Shown piece by piece: positions 35,281-45,065 of a DNA stretch of 50,143 nt. Within the stretch, counting starts at the first letter, position 1, and every line of letters begins with the position of its first letter. The position numbers and the translations under genes were made by a program. The notes under the pieces are model-generated. The model did not search any database. It was not told the DNA's origin and was given only the letters and a program-made list of their open reading frames with translations. The DNA is from Deltaproteobacteria bacterium (GTDB lineage: Bacteria; Myxococcota_A; UBA9160; SZUA-336), in contig JAJDAJ010000097.1 of the NCBI GenBank assembly GCA_029261925.1, positions 1 through 50,143 of the forward strand, written 5' to 3'.

Positions 35281-36830
35281 CGCGCCACGCCGACGGAGAT
35301 GCCGCGCGTCTCCAGCAGCGTGGCCTGGGCCCGCTCGAGCTCGGCGATCGAGATCCGGTAGGCCCGCAGCGCCTCGATCTGCTGGCGCTCGGCATCGACG
35401 AGATCCTCCTCGATCTCCAGCACCTCCTGCGGCGTGGAGTCGCCCAGGCGCAGGCGCTCCTGCTCGGCGCGCAGCCGCTCGGTCTCCGACGCCTTGCGGC
35501 GCTCGGCGGCCCGCACGCCATCCTGGGCGTCCTGCACGTTGCGCACGGCGTTGCGCACGTCGAGGATCACGTTCTGCTCGGCCCGGCGCAGCTCCGTGGT
35601 GGCGCGCCGTAGCTCGATGTTGCGCTGCGTGTGCCGCGCCTGGGCGGTGTCGTTGCCCAGCGGGTAGCTGAAGTTGGCCCCGACGAGCCAGCCGTGGTTG
35701 CCGTCGTCGCTGAAGAAGTCGTTGAAGGCCTCGCGGCCGTGCTCGGGCAGGCCGGCGATCGTGCCGGTCTTGGGCTCGCCCGACAGGCCACTGTTGGTGA
35801 ACGACGCCGCGAGGTCCAGGTCCGGCAGGCGCTGGTTGCGGGCGTGCGCCAGGCGCACCTCCGCGTCGTCGACGCGCCGGCGCGCCGAGATCAGCTCGGG
35901 GCGGGTGCTCAGCGCGCGCTCCAGCGCCACGTCGGCATCCACGTCGTACGGGATGAAGGTGGGCTCCTGGGTGCGCACCCGCGTGGTGGCGTAGGCACGC
36001 TGGTCCGGCGCCAGGATCGCCTGGAGCAGCGTGTCCTCCGCGGTCGCCGCGCGGTTGCGGGCCTGGATGAAGCGGAACTCGCGGTCGGCCACGCCGGCCT
36101 CGGCCTCGGTGACCTCCACGCGCGAGACGACGCCGACCTCGTGACGCACGTTGGTCTGCTCCAGCAGGCTGCTGGCCGCCTCGAGGCTCTTGGCGGCGAC
36201 GCGTCGCGAAGCGCGCTCGGCTGCCAGGTTCCAGTACGCCTGCTCGACCCCGACCACGATGTCCGTCAGCTCGCGACGGAAGTCCTCGGCGGAGATGTCG
36301 CTGCCGATCCGGCTCGTGCGGACGGCGAGGCGCGCGTCGTTGCGCAGGAAGTTCTTGAGCAGCGGCAGCGTGATCTGGTTGGTCCACACCGCGCGATACT
36401 CGGGCTTGATCGAGGTCACGCCGGAGGTCGTGTCCGTGCGTACCAGGCTCACGTTGGACTCGTACTCCATGCCCCAGGGGACCACGCCCTGCAGGCCCGA
36501 GCTGTAGGTCCAGATGTCCTCGCGCACGGTGCCGGTGGTCCCGAAGAAGCTCAGGAAGTTGCTGGCGATCGCCGTCTCGGTGTGCTCGAAGCTGGCGCCC
36601 CCGAAGAGCACCGGGTCGAAGCTGCCCGATGCCTCGCGCACGCGCTCGAGCGAGAGCGCGGGCTCGATCCGCGCGACGGCGATGTCGAGGTTGTTCGACA
36701 GCGCCAGCTCGACGGCCTCGGGCAGGGTGATCACCGTGTCCTGGCCGATCAGGTCGCCGCGCTCGATCGCGGCGGCGCGATCCGGGAAGGCGGCCAGCAG
36801 CACCAGGGGTAGCAGGATGGAGATTTTCAT
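35277..36830 (-). CDS. TolC family outer membrane efflux protein
   Basis: 517 residues with a signal peptide (MKISILLPLVLLAAFPDRAAA). Two internal OEP repeats are visible: a first TPxEAVELALxNNLDIAV-like start (LPEAVELALSNNLDIAVARI), beta segments, long helices with AYWNLAAERASRRVAAKSLEAASSLLEQ, and a second repeat starting ALERALSTRPELISARRRVDDAEVRLAHARNQRLPDLDL. It should form the trimeric outer-membrane tunnel of a type I secretion or efflux system. No membrane fusion protein or pump is encoded nearby, so the partner is elsewhere. The ATG overlaps the stop of the upstream TetR gene (ATGA), which suggests direct local regulation. Confidence 0.93.
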   Translation of the reverse strand: MKISILLPLVLLAAFPDRAAAIERGDLIGQDTVITLPEAVELALSNNLDIAVARIEPALSLERVREASGSFDPVLFGGASFEHTETAIASNFLSFFGTTGTVREDIWTYSSGLQGVVPWGMEYESNVSLVRTDTTSGVTSIKPEYRAVWTNQITLPLLKNFLRNDARLAVRTSRIGSDISAEDFRRELTDIVVGVEQAYWNLAAERASRRVAAKSLEAASSLLEQTNVRHEVGVVSRVEVTEAEAGVADREFRFIQARNRAATAEDTLLQAILAPDQRAYATTRVRTQEPTFIPYDVDADVALERALSTRPELISARRRVDDAEVRLAHARNQRLPDLDLAASFTNSGLSGEPKTGTIAGLPEHGREAFNDFFSDDGNHGWLVGANFSYPLGNDTAQARHTQRNIELRRATTELRRAEQNVILDVRNAVRNVQDAQDGVRAAERRKASETERLRAEQERLRLGDSTPQEVLEIEEDLVDAERQQIEALRAYRISIAELERAQATLLETRGISVGVAR

Positions 36831-37447
36831 GGGCGGTCCGTCGCTCCTCGCAGCCAGAGGTCCACGATCAGGTCGGCACCGGCCCGCCGCTCCGCCTCTG
36901 GAGCGTCGGCCAGGCCGTCGAGAAGCTCGGCCCGCAGGCTGCCGGTGAATGCCAGGGCCGCGCGGCGGGCCGGCAGGTCGCGCAGCTCGCCGCGCTCGAT
37001 TCCGCTGCGGACGAGCCCCGCCACGAGCTCGACGAACTCGGCGTTCTGCTGGGCGAGCAGCGCGGTGAGCCGCGACAGGGGCTCCGGGGCCAGGCCTCCG
37101 GGCTCGAGCAGCGCGCGCAGCAGCCCGCGCTCGGCCGCGGCGTGGTCGAAGCTGGCGCGCGCGAGCGCGCGCAGCCGCGCTGGCGCGTCGGCGTCGGTCG
37201 AGACGGCCTCGCTCAGCTGCTCCATCAGGGCCGCGAATCCGACCTCGGCGGTGCGCAGGAGCAGGTCCTCGCGGCTGTCGAAGTACAGGTACACGGTGCC
37301 CTTCGAGATGCCCGCCGCGCGGGCGATGCGCTCGACCGAGGCCTCGCGCACGCCGAGCTCGGCGACGACCCGCCGCGCGGCGTCGAGGATCTCGCGGGTC
37401 CGGAAGGCCCGGACCAGCTGCTCCTTGGTCTGCGCGGCCGTCTGCAA
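36827..37447 (-). CDS. TetR/AcrR family transcriptional regulator
   Basis: About 206 residues from the TTG at 37447. The helix-turn-helix domain lies near the N-terminus: TREILDAARRVVAELGVREASVERIARAAGISKGTVYLYFDSREDLL. The C-terminal ligand-binding part is helical and Ala/Leu-rich. The start is uncertain: a longer frame reaches back to 37669 but its extra 74 residues are low-complexity and look non-coding, so the TTG giving normal TetR length was preferred although no ribosome-binding site is clear. It is co-transcribed and overlapped with the tolC-type gene and probably represses that operon. Confidence 0.88.
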   Translation of the reverse strand: MQTAAQTKEQLVRAFRTREILDAARRVVAELGVREASVERIARAAGISKGTVYLYFDSREDLLLRTAEVGFAALMEQLSEAVSTDADAPARLRALARASFDHAAAERGLLRALLEPGGLAPEPLSRLTALLAQQNAEFVELVAGLVRSGIERGELRDLPARRAALAFTGSLRAELLDGLADAPEAERRAGADLIVDLWLRGATDRP

Positions 37448-37613
37448 AGGCGCGAATCCCCCCGGTGGGTGCTGATGCGGGGTCCGCCCCGCCAGTCGGC
37501 GCCGCTCCTGCCCCGCCGCCCCTGCCCCACCAGCCGAGCCCGCGAGCGCGGCTCCGTGCCGCGCCCGCGCCGCGCGTTCCGGACCGGATCCGGCGGGCGG
37601 GTTGGACGCCGGG

Positions 37614-37627
37614 GTCAGCCCGCTGAC
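37614..37627. promoter_or_regulatory. Inverted repeat upstream of tetR-tolC, possible operator
   Basis: GTCAGCCCGCTGAC is a perfect 6-2-6 palindrome. A second palindrome, CCGGATCCGG, is at 37584-37593. Both lie in the 277-nt gap between tetR (-) and the carD-like gene (+) and are candidates for TetR binding. Confidence 0.3.
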
Positions 37628-37724
37628 GGGACGGTCGGGAGGGTAGGTCCACGCCACACCCTCGCGCAACTACGGCGCAAGTCCGGGCCCCCAGCGTGCC
37701 GATAGGGAGCGTGGGGGAGAGCGG

Positions 37725-38243
37725 ATGGAACACGAGCTGGAGAGCTGGGAGGCACGGATCGGCGAGCTGGCCGTGTACCCGGGGCAGGGTGTGGCGCTGG
37801 TCGAGGGCGTGGAGCGCCAGCAGATCGCGGGCGAGTGGCTCGAGCTGATCGTGCTGCGCAAGCTCGAGGACCAGTCGAAGATCATGGTCCCGCAGAGCAA
37901 CGTCGGGGAGGTCGGCCTGCGCCCGCTCGCCGACGCCTCCGACTGCGCCCGCGTCTGGGAGATCCTGGCGCTCCCGGGCCAGCCCCCCCAGGGCGGGCTG
38001 CCGTGGAGCCAGCAGCTGCGCGAGTACCAGGAGACGCTGCGCCGCGGCTCGATCTTCGCGCTCTCCGAGATCGTGCGCGACCTCGTGCACCTCGGCGGCC
38101 GCAAGGACCTCTCGGTCGGCGAGCGCCGCGTGCTGGAGTCGGCGCGGGCCCTGCTGGTGCAGGAGCTGGCTGCGGCCGAGGAATCCGCACCCGAGGAGAT
38201 CGCCGGCCGTCTCGAGCAGGCCCTCGGGGTCGCCACCGCCTGA
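37725..38243 (+). CDS. CarD/CdnL family transcription regulator
   Basis: 172 residues. The N-terminal RNA-polymerase-interacting Tudor-like domain has IGELAVYPGQGVALVEGVERQ, EWLELIVLRKLEDQSKIMVP and VGLRPL; the C-terminal part is helical, with LREYQETLRRGSIFALSEIVRDLVHL and LSVGERRVLESARALLVQELA. This matches CdnL and mycobacterial CarD, which stabilise open complexes at promoters, and not the larger Myxococcus CarD with its AT-hook region. GGGGGAG precedes the ATG. In several Myxococcota this gene is next to ispD, as here. A weak match to an open-complex role fits the poor -10 elements predicted in this window. Confidence 0.93.
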   Translation: MEHELESWEARIGELAVYPGQGVALVEGVERQQIAGEWLELIVLRKLEDQSKIMVPQSNVGEVGLRPLADASDCARVWEILALPGQPPQGGLPWSQQLREYQETLRRGSIFALSEIVRDLVHLGGRKDLSVGERRVLESARALLVQELAAAEESAPEEIAGRLEQALGVATA

Positions 38244-38264
38244 GCGCCCGCTTACCCTGCCTGC

Positions 38265-38963
38265 ATGAGCGTCGTGGCCATCGTCGTCGCGGCCGGGCGC
38301 GGGGATCGGCTCGGCGCCGGGCAGCCCAAGGCCCTGGTCGAGCTGCAGGGGCTCAGCCTGGCCGAGCACAGCGTGCGCGCCCTGGCCGCCGTGCCGGCCG
38401 TGGCGGCCGTCCAGCTGGTGCTGCCCGCGGCGCGGCTGGCGGGCCGGGTGTGCTCCCGCCCGCCCGGGGGCGCGGAGCTGCTGCCCCCGGTCGCCGGTGG
38501 GGCCACGCGCCAGGCCTCGGTGGCCGCCGGGCTCGAGGCGGCGTGCGCCGCACGGCCGGACGCGGACTGGGTGCTCGTGCACGACGCGGCGCGCTGCCTG
38601 GTCGAGCCCGCCGATGCCGAGGCGGTGCTGGCCGCGGCGCGCGCCACCGGCGCCGCCCTGCCGGTGCTGGCCCCTGCGGACACGGTCAAGCGCCTCGACG
38701 GGAGCCGCGTGGTCGAGACCCTCGATCGCGCCGCGCTCGGCCTGGCGCAGACGCCCCAGGCGTTCCGCGTGGCGCTGCTGGCCGAGGCGCTGGCGAAGGC
38801 GGAGAGCGACGGCTTCGAGGGCACCGACTGCGCCTCGCTGGTCGAGCGGCTGGGCGTGGAGGTGCGCGTCTGCGCGGGGCGGCCGGGAAACTTCAAGGTC
38901 ACGCATCCCGAGGACCTGCGCCGCGCCGGGGCACTGCTGGGCGCCCGCGAGCCGGGCCCATGA
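38265..38963 (+). CDS. ispD: 2-C-methyl-D-erythritol 4-phosphate cytidylyltransferase IspD
   Basis: 232 residues. The nucleotide-binding start AIVVAAGRGDRLGAGQPKAL has the conserved Arg and Lys; VLVHDAARCLV, APADTVKRLDGSRVVETLDR and QTPQAFR follow in the normal order. It transfers CMP from CTP to methylerythritol phosphate, the third step of the MEP pathway. The ATG has no Shine-Dalgarno sequence; a TACCCT hexamer ends 6 nt upstream with TCGCCA 17 nt before that, again leaderless in geometry. Its stop overlaps the ispF ATG (ATGA). The two are separate genes, not the fused IspDF. Confidence 0.95.
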   Translation: MSVVAIVVAAGRGDRLGAGQPKALVELQGLSLAEHSVRALAAVPAVAAVQLVLPAARLAGRVCSRPPGGAELLPPVAGGATRQASVAAGLEAACAARPDADWVLVHDAARCLVEPADAEAVLAAARATGAALPVLAPADTVKRLDGSRVVETLDRAALGLAQTPQAFRVALLAEALAKAESDGFEGTDCASLVERLGVEVRVCAGRPGNFKVTHPEDLRRAGALLGAREPGP

Positions 38964-39460
38964 CACGTGTCGGTCAGGGCTTCGACGTGCACCGCCTGGT
39001 CGAGGGCCGGCCGCTGGTGCTGGCGGGCGTGAACGTCCCGCATGCGCGCGGACTCGATGGTCACTCCGACGGCGACGTCCTGGCGCACGCGGTCGGCGAC
39101 GCGCTGCTGGGAGCGGTGGCCGCCGGTGACCTGGGTACACACTTCCCGTCCTCCGACGAGCGCTGGCGCGGCGCGTCGGGCGCGCGCCTGCTCGGTCGGG
39201 TGTGCGAGCGGCTCGCGAACGGGGGCTGGCGCATCGTGAACGTCGACACCACGCTGATCGCGCAGGAGCCGCGCCTGGCCCCCTGGGCCGACGCGCTGCG
39301 CAAGGGGCTGGCGGAGATGCTCGCGCTTGACGCGGCACGGGTGAGCGTCAAGCTCAAGAGCGCCGATCACCTGGGCTCGATCGGCCGCGGCGAGGGGATC
39401 GCGGCCCAGGCGGTGGTGCTGGTCGAGCGCGACGGGGGCGCGCGGGGGGAGGGGTCTTGA
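38960..39460 (+). CDS. ispF: 2-C-methyl-D-erythritol 2,4-cyclodiphosphate synthase IspF
   Basis: 166 residues. Metal ligands are in GQGFDVHRL (Asp and His) and GHSDGDVLAHAV; the FPSSDERWRGASG loop and the C-terminal SADHLGSIGRGEGIAAQAVVLVE segment complete the IspF pattern. It cyclises the CDP-methylerythritol phosphate product to ME-2,4-cyclodiphosphate, two steps after IspD. Trimeric cytoplasmic enzyme. It is coupled to ispD by ATGA and to cysS by a TTGA overlap. Confidence 0.96.
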   Translation: MTRVGQGFDVHRLVEGRPLVLAGVNVPHARGLDGHSDGDVLAHAVGDALLGAVAAGDLGTHFPSSDERWRGASGARLLGRVCERLANGGWRIVNVDTTLIAQEPRLAPWADALRKGLAEMLALDAARVSVKLKSADHLGSIGRGEGIAAQAVVLVERDGGARGEGS

Positions 39461-40860
39461 GCGAGCTGCGCCTGTACAACACCCTGAGCCGGACCCGCGA
39501 GCGCTTCGAGCCGCTGGACCCGGCGCAGGTGGGCGTCTACTCGTGCGGGCCGACGGTCTACAGCCACCAGCACCTGGGCAACATGCGCGCCTACGTGTTC
39601 GCCGACCTGCTCAAGCGCACGCTGCGCTGGTTCGGCTGGGAGGTTCGCCACGTCATCAACATCACCGACGTCGGGCACCTGACCGACGACGCGGACGAGG
39701 GCGAGGACAAGATGGAGGTGGCGGCGCGACGCAGCGGCGAGTCCGCCTGGGACGTCGCGGAGCGCTGGACCGCCATTTTCAAGCGTGACCTCGAGCGCCT
39801 GCGCGTGCTCGAGCCCGACGTCTGGTGCCGCGCGACCGACCACATCGACGAGCAGATCGAGATGATCCGCAGGCTCGAGGCACGCGGCTTCACCTACGTG
39901 ACCGCCGACGGGGTCTACTTCGACGTGTCCAAGGACCCGGGCTACGGCGAGCTGGCGCGACTGCGGCTCGACGAGCAGGCGCCGGGCGAGCGCATCGAGC
40001 ACGCCGACGTGAAGCGCAACCGTGCCGACTTCGCGCTCTGGAAGCTCTCGCCGGCCGACGGGGCGCAGCGCCAGATGGAGTGGGACAGCCCCTGGGGCCG
40101 TGGCTTTCCGGGCTGGCACATCGAGTGCTCCGCCATGAGCACGCGCTACCTGGGCGAGCAGTTCGACATCCACACGGGTGGCGTGGACCACATTCCGGTG
40201 CACCACACCAACGAGATCGCGCAGTCCGAGAACGCCCTCGAGGTGCGCCCCTGGGTGCGCTTCTGGATGCACGGCGGCTGGCTGATGTTCAACGACGAGA
40301 AGATGTCGAAGTCCAGGGGCTCCGTGCGCACGCTCGACGACCTGATCGCCGACGGCGTCGATCCGGGGGCCTTCCGCTTCTTCCTGCTCGGCGCCCACTA
40401 CCGCCAGCAGATGAGCTTCACGGACGAGGCGCTCCAGGGCGCGCGGACGGCCCACGCACGCCTGCTGCGTCGCGCCGCCGAGCTGCGGGCCTCGGAGGAC
40501 TCCCGCGGCGCCGAGCACGTGGAGGGCTACCGCGAGCGCTTCCGCGAGGCGCTGGCCGACGACCTCAACGCGCCGCGCGCGCTGGCGGTGGTCTGGGAGG
40601 TGGTGCGCTCGGGAGAGCTGGGCGACGTGCAGAAGCACGAGCTGCTCTCGGACCTCGACGAGGTGCTGGGCCTGGGCCTGGCCGACGCGGAGCTTCCCGA
40701 GGGGGAGAGCGACGCGCGCATCGACGGGCTGGTCCGGGAGCGCGACGAGGCCCGGGCCGCGCGCGACTTCGCGCGCGCCGATGCGCTTCGCGACCAGCTC
40801 CAGGCCGAGGGCATCGTGCTCGAGGACAGCCCCGACGGGACGCGCTGGCGCCGTGGCTGA
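39457..40860 (+). CDS. cysS: Cysteinyl-tRNA synthetase CysS
   Basis: 467 residues, class I synthetase. The HIGH motif reads HLGN (39-42), a known CysS variant; the KMSKS loop is K282-S286. Zinc ligands are C30 (YSCGPTVY), the Cys in [10 protein letters not shown] and the His and Glu in [15 protein letters not shown]. The C-terminal anticodon-binding helices include the DALRDQL motif. It charges tRNA-Cys with cysteine. TTG start overlapping the ispF stop. The ispD-ispF-cysS order is common in many bacteria. Confidence 0.97.
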   Translation: MSELRLYNTLSRTRERFEPLDPAQVGVYSCGPTVYSHQHLGNMRAYVFADLLKRTLRWFGWEVRHVINITDVGHLTDDADEGEDKMEVAARRSGESAWDVAERWTAIFKRDLERLRVLEPDVWCRATDHIDEQIEMIRRLEARGFTYVTADGVYFDVSKDPGYGELARLRLDEQAPGERIEHADVKRNRADFALWKLSPADGAQRQMEWDSPWGRGFPGWHIECSAMSTRYLGEQFDIHTGGVDHIPVHHTNEIAQSENALEVRPWVRFWMHGGWLMFNDEKMSKSRGSVRTLDDLIADGVDPGAFRFFLLGAHYRQQMSFTDEALQGARTAHARLLRRAAELRASEDSRGAEHVEGYRERFREALADDLNAPRALAVVWEVVRSGELGDVQKHELLSDLDEVLGLGLADAELPEGESDARIDGLVRERDEARAARDFARADALRDQLQAEGIVLEDSPDGTRWRRG

Positions 40861-42901
40861 CTTCGAGGTCGTCAGCGGCTACGAGCCCTGCGGCGACCAG
40901 CCGCAGGCGATCGCCCAGCTCGCGGAGGGGCTCGAGGCGGGCCAGACCCACCAGACGCTGCTGGGGATCACGGGCAGCGGCAAGACCGCCACCATGTCCT
41001 GGGTGATCGAGCGCGTGCAGCGCCCGACCCTGGTCATGGCGCCGAACAAGACGCTCGCGGCCCAGCTCTACGGCGAGTTCCGGCGCCTGTTCCCGAAGAA
41101 CGCCGTCGAGTACTTCGTGTCGTACTACGACTACTACCAGCCCGAGGCGTACCTCCCGACGACCGACACCTACATCGAGAAGGACTCTTCGATCAACGAG
41201 GAGATCGACAAGCTGCGCCACTCGGCCACTCGCTCGGTGCTGACGCGGCGCGACGTGATCGTGGTGGCGAGCGTGTCGTGCATCTTCGGCCTGGGATCGC
41301 CGGAGACCTACGGCGAGATGCACGCGTTCCTGGCGGTGGGCGACTCCCTGAGTCGCGAGGATCTGCTGCGCAAGCTCGTCGACATCCTGTACGAGCGCAA
41401 CGACTACGATTTTCACCGCGGAACCTTCCGGGTGCGCGGCGACACGGTCGAGGTCTTCCCCGCCTACGAGGACGAGCAGGCGGTTCGCATCGAGTTCTTC
41501 GGCGACGAGATCGAGTCGATCTCGACCATCGATCCGCTCCGCGGCCGCACCCTGGAACGCCTGACGCGTACCGTGATCTTCCCGAACTCGCACTACGTCT
41601 CCACGCAGGATCGGATCCAGAAGGCGATCGAGGGCGTGCGCGAGGAGCTCGACGAGCGGATCCAGTACTTCCGCAAGAACGACAAGCTGCTCGAGGCGCA
41701 GCGCATCGAGCAGCGCACCATGTACGACATCGAGATGCTCTCGGAGATGGGCTTCTGCCACGGCGTGGAGAACTACTCGCGCTGGCTGGACGGGCGCGGC
41801 GCCGGCGACACGCCCTACACCCTGCTCCACTACTTCCCCGACGACTACCTCTGCTTCGTGGACGAGAGCCACGTGGGCGTGCCGCAGATCGGGGGCATGT
41901 ACCGCGGGGACCGGCGGCGCAAGGAGACGCTGGTCGAGTACGGCTTCCGGCTGCCCTCCGCGCTGGACAACCGCCCGCTGCGCTTCGAGGAGTGGGAGCA
42001 GCGCGTGCCGAGCGTGATCTTCGTCTCGGCCACCCCCGCGGACTACGAGCTGCGGCGCAGTGGCGGCGTGGTGGCGGAGCAGGTGATCCGGCCCACCGGG
42101 CTCATCGACCCCGAGTGCGAGGTGCGTCCGGCACGCAACCAGGTCGAGGATCTGCTCGAGGAGATCCGCGCCCGCGTCGAGCTGGGTGATCGGGTGCTGG
42201 TCACGACCCTGACCAAGCGCATGGCGGAGGAGCTGACGAACTACTACCGCGACGTGGGGGTCCGCGTGCGCTACCTGCACTCGGAGGTCCCCACGATCGA
42301 GCGCACCGAGATCCTGCGCGACCTGCGCGCGGGCGACTTCGACGTGCTGGTCGGGATCAACCTGCTGCGCGAGGGCCTGAACCTGCCCGAGGTGAGCCTC
42401 GTGGCCATCCTCGACGCGGACAAGGAGGGCTTCCTGCGCTCGACGCGCTCGCTGATCCAGACCATGGGCCGCGCCGCGCGCAACGTCCGCGGCAAGGTTC
42501 TGCTGTACGCGGACAAGCAGACCGACTCGATCCGGGAGGCACTGGCGGAGACGGAGCGGCGCCGGGAGCGCCAGACGGCCTACAACGCCGAGCACGGGAT
42601 CACGCCGCGCACGGTCGAGGCCGACATCACCGGTATCACCGACAGCCTGTACGAGGCCGACTACGTCACCGTACCGGTGGCCGCCGACGCGGCCAGCCCC
42701 GAGGAGGTCGCGGAAAAGGTGCGCGAGCTGCGCGAGGCCATGCGGGCGGCGGTCCACGAGCTCGACTTCGAGCGCGCCGCGCTGCTGCGCGACGAGATCA
42801 AGGCCCTCGAGGAGGGCGCCGTCCTGTCGGGCTTCGAGGCGGCCGGGCGCCCGCGCAAGGCGGGCGCGGGCAAGGGCGGGCGCCCGCGGAAGCGGCGGTG
42901 A
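40853..42901 (+). CDS. uvrB: Excinuclease ABC subunit B (UvrB)
   Basis: 682 residues. Walker A is GITGSGKT (38-45); the DNA-clamping beta-hairpin [12 protein letters not shown], the [15 protein letters not shown] helicase motif, the [24 protein letters not shown] motif and the C-terminal UVR domain ([33 protein letters not shown]) are all present. After the UVR domain a Lys/Arg/Gly-rich tail follows. It verifies DNA damage and recruits UvrC. The GTG overlaps the end of cysS by 8 nt; this start puts the protein at the normal N-terminus. Stop overlaps the uvrC GTG. Confidence 0.97.
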   Translation: MADFEVVSGYEPCGDQPQAIAQLAEGLEAGQTHQTLLGITGSGKTATMSWVIERVQRPTLVMAPNKTLAAQLYGEFRRLFPKNAVEYFVSYYDYYQPEAYLPTTDTYIEKDSSINEEIDKLRHSATRSVLTRRDVIVVASVSCIFGLGSPETYGEMHAFLAVGDSLSREDLLRKLVDILYERNDYDFHRGTFRVRGDTVEVFPAYEDEQAVRIEFFGDEIESISTIDPLRGRTLERLTRTVIFPNSHYVSTQDRIQKAIEGVREELDERIQYFRKNDKLLEAQRIEQRTMYDIEMLSEMGFCHGVENYSRWLDGRGAGDTPYTLLHYFPDDYLCFVDESHVGVPQIGGMYRGDRRRKETLVEYGFRLPSALDNRPLRFEEWEQRVPSVIFVSATPADYELRRSGGVVAEQVIRPTGLIDPECEVRPARNQVEDLLEEIRARVELGDRVLVTTLTKRMAEELTNYYRDVGVRVRYLHSEVPTIERTEILRDLRAGDFDVLVGINLLREGLNLPEVSLVAILDADKEGFLRSTRSLIQTMGRAARNVRGKVLLYADKQTDSIREALAETERRRERQTAYNAEHGITPRTVEADITGITDSLYEADYVTVPVAADAASPEEVAEKVRELREAMRAAVHELDFERAALLRDEIKALEEGAVLSGFEAAGRPRKAGAGKGGRPRKRR

Positions 42902-44832
42902 CCGAGGCCGGAGCCGAAGCCGCGGCCAGCGCGCTCGCCGAGCGAGTGGGCGGCCTGCCCGCGGAGCCCGGCGTCTACCTGTTCCGGGACGCGAAGGGCA
43001 GTGTGCTCTACGTGGGCAAGGCGCAGAGCCTGCGCGCACGTGTGCGCAGCTACTTCGTCCGGGGCGGGGACGGGCGGCAGAGCATCCACGCCCTGGTGCC
43101 GCGCATCGCCGACGTCGAGGTGGTGGTCACGCGCAACGTCAAGGAGGCGCTGCTCCTCGAGAACGAGCTGATCAAGAAGCACCGGCCGCGCTTCAACGTG
43201 CGCCTGCGCGACGACAAGAACTACCTGGCGCTCCGCCTGGATCCCGCCGAGAAGCACCCCCGGTTCACGGAGACGCGCCGCTTCCTGCGCGACGGCGCGA
43301 TCTACTTCGGGCCGTACACCTCGAGCCAGTCGCTGCGCGAGACCCTGCGCTCGCTGCAGCGCATCTTCCCGCTGAGAACCTGCTCCGACGGGGTGTTCCG
43401 CAGCTACGCCCGCCGCGGCCGTCCCTGTCTGGAGCACGCGGTGGGGCGCTGCGTCGCGCCGTGCTGCGGCAAGATCGAGGACGCCGACTACGCCGAGCTG
43501 GTGCGCGGCGCGGTGATGTTCATGCGGGGCCGCGCCGACGACGTGGTCGGCGAGCTGCAGTCCGACATGGACGCCGCGGCGGCGGCCGAGCGCTTCGAGG
43601 AGGCCGCCCGGCTGCGGGATCGCATCGCCTCGATCCAGCGCACGATCGAGGGCCAGGCCATGGTCTCGACGCGCCCGGTGGATCGCGACGCGCTGGGCCT
43701 GGCGCGAGACGGCAACCAGGTCGACGTGCAGGTGATGCACGTGCGGCGCGGCAAGCTCATGGGTGGCAACAGCTACGCCTTCCGCGACGTGCGCATCGAC
43801 TCCGTCGAGGTACTCGGCTCCTTCCTGGCGCAGTTCTACGCCGGTGATCGCGAGCTGCCGGCCGAGATCCTGCTGCCGGAGCCGGTCGAGGACGGCGAGA
43901 CGCTCGAGGCGCTCTGGCGCGAGCGCACGGGGCGGGCGGTGCGCCTGCACGTGCCGCAGCGCGGCGAGCTGCGTCGCCTGGTCGAGATGGCGCAGCGCAA
44001 CGCCGGCCTGACCCTCGCCGAGCGTACGCGTCGCGAGCGGACCGACGCCGAGCTGCTCGAGGCGCTCCAGGCGTCGCTGCGCCTGCCGCGGCGCCCCGAT
44101 ACGATCGAGTGCTATGACATCTCCCACCTCCAGGGCGCTCTGACGGTGGCCTCGCGTGTCGCGTTCGTAGGTGCGCGACCAAACAAGGACGGCTACCGGA
44201 GATACAAGCTCCGCGAGGCCGCCGCAGGCGACGACTACGCCGCGATGCGCGAGGTCCTCCGTCGGAGGCTGACACGCCTCGAGACGGAGCCCGCCCCGGA
44301 CCTGCTGCTGATCGACGGCGGCAAGGGCCAGCTCAACACGGTGCTGGCCGTGCTCGAGGACCTGGGGCTGCAGGACATCCCGGCCGCGTCGCTCGCCAAG
44401 GAGCGCGACGACGAGGGCGACGGCCGGCGCGTGCTGCGGCACGGCGGCCCCAAGCGCGAGCGGGTCTTCCTGCCCAACGTCAAGGACCCCGTGCTGCTGG
44501 CGCCCTCGGACCCCGGGCTCCTGCTGCTGCAGCGGGTCCGCGACGAGTCGCATCGCTTCGCCATCACCTATCACCGCGAGCTGCGCCGCAAGAGCCAGCT
44601 GCGCTCCGTGCTCGACGAGCTGCCGGGGATCGGTCCGGTCAAGCGGCGCTCGCTGCTGCGCACCCTGGGAAGCCTGGAGCGGATCCGCCGCGCCTCGATC
44701 GAGGAGCTGGAGGCCGTGCCGAAGGTCGGGCGCGCGGACGCGGCGCTCATTCACGGCTTCTTCCGCGCGGCGCGCGACCTCCCGGGCGACGCCAGCGAGG
44801 GGGGCGAGCCCGGGACGGACCCGGGAAGCTAG
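42898..44832 (+). CDS. uvrC: Excinuclease ABC subunit C (UvrC)
   Basis: 644 residues. The GIY-YIG nuclease domain has [30 protein letters not shown]; a UVR motif lies near residues 225-245 ([20 protein letters not shown]), then the RNase H-like endonuclease part with [18 protein letters not shown] and [11 protein letters not shown], and the C-terminal helix-hairpin-helix pairs ([38 protein letters not shown]). It makes both incisions around the lesion. Four Cys residues ([23 protein letters not shown]) match the iron-sulfur-cluster region known in UvrC. Its stop codon lies inside the left arm of the downstream inverted-repeat element. Confidence 0.97.
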   Translation: MTEAGAEAAASALAERVGGLPAEPGVYLFRDAKGSVLYVGKAQSLRARVRSYFVRGGDGRQSIHALVPRIADVEVVVTRNVKEALLLENELIKKHRPRFNVRLRDDKNYLALRLDPAEKHPRFTETRRFLRDGAIYFGPYTSSQSLRETLRSLQRIFPLRTCSDGVFRSYARRGRPCLEHAVGRCVAPCCGKIEDADYAELVRGAVMFMRGRADDVVGELQSDMDAAAAAERFEEAARLRDRIASIQRTIEGQAMVSTRPVDRDALGLARDGNQVDVQVMHVRRGKLMGGNSYAFRDVRIDSVEVLGSFLAQFYAGDRELPAEILLPEPVEDGETLEALWRERTGRAVRLHVPQRGELRRLVEMAQRNAGLTLAERTRRERTDAELLEALQASLRLPRRPDTIECYDISHLQGALTVASRVAFVGARPNKDGYRRYKLREAAAGDDYAAMREVLRRRLTRLETEPAPDLLLIDGGKGQLNTVLAVLEDLGLQDIPAASLAKERDDEGDGRRVLRHGGPKRERVFLPNVKDPVLLAPSDPGLLLLQRVRDESHRFAITYHRELRRKSQLRSVLDELPGIGPVKRRSLLRTLGSLERIRRASIEELEAVPKVGRADAALIHGFFRAARDLPGDASEGGEPGTDPGS

Positions 44833-44997
44833 GAGCCTGACCCAAGACGCGCGCGCCGCATCCGGGCGCGTAGTCATCCGCGCCCACTATGTTGCGCTCT
44901 CTCGGGGAATCGCCCGATTCGACCTCAATCGCGCGCCTTGTGGGCGCGGCGCCTACGCACCCGGCTGCGACCCGGGCATCCCGGGTCAGGCTCCTAG
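44829..44997. mobile_element. 169-bp inverted-repeat element (MITE- or REP-like), non-coding
   Basis: The ends are perfect 15-bp inverted repeats: CTAGGAGCCTGACCC (44829-44843) and GGGTCAGGCTCCTAG (44983-44997). The inside holds further GC-rich dyads (for example around 44849-44870) and an AT-richer patch with CACTATGTTGCGCTCTCTCG that differs from local composition. No transposase is encoded. Its left end overlaps the uvrC stop codon. I recall similar GGGTCAGGCTCCT ends beside REP-associated transposases in Gram-negative genomes, but could not check that here. Confidence 0.65.
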
Positions 44998-45029
44998 GCC
45001 CGGAGGACGAGGGCCGCCCGGGGACCGGC

Positions 45030-45059
45030 TTGACGCGAGCCGGCGCGGGCACCCAGCAT
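45030..45059 (+). promoter_or_regulatory. Putative promoter of the tandem SDR genes, leaderless geometry
   Basis: TTGACG (45030-45035), 18 nt, CAGCAT (45054-45059), then 6 nt to the ATG at 45066. The -35 matches five of six, the -10 three of six. No Shine-Dalgarno sequence before the ATG. Confidence 0.45.
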
Positions 45060-45065
45060 GCCGCC

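Noticed and set aside
37448..37669. N-terminal extension of the TetR regulator from a TTG at 37669
   Set aside because: The extra 74 residues are Pro/Ala/Gly/Arg-rich low complexity, unlike any TetR N-terminus, and the region holds palindromes. Normal TetR length is reached from 37447.
44889..45065. Longer N-terminus of the SDR reaching into the inverted-repeat element
   Set aside because: The added 59 residues have no SDR similarity and cross the right end repeat; ATG 45066 gives the standard start with a promoter at the right distance.
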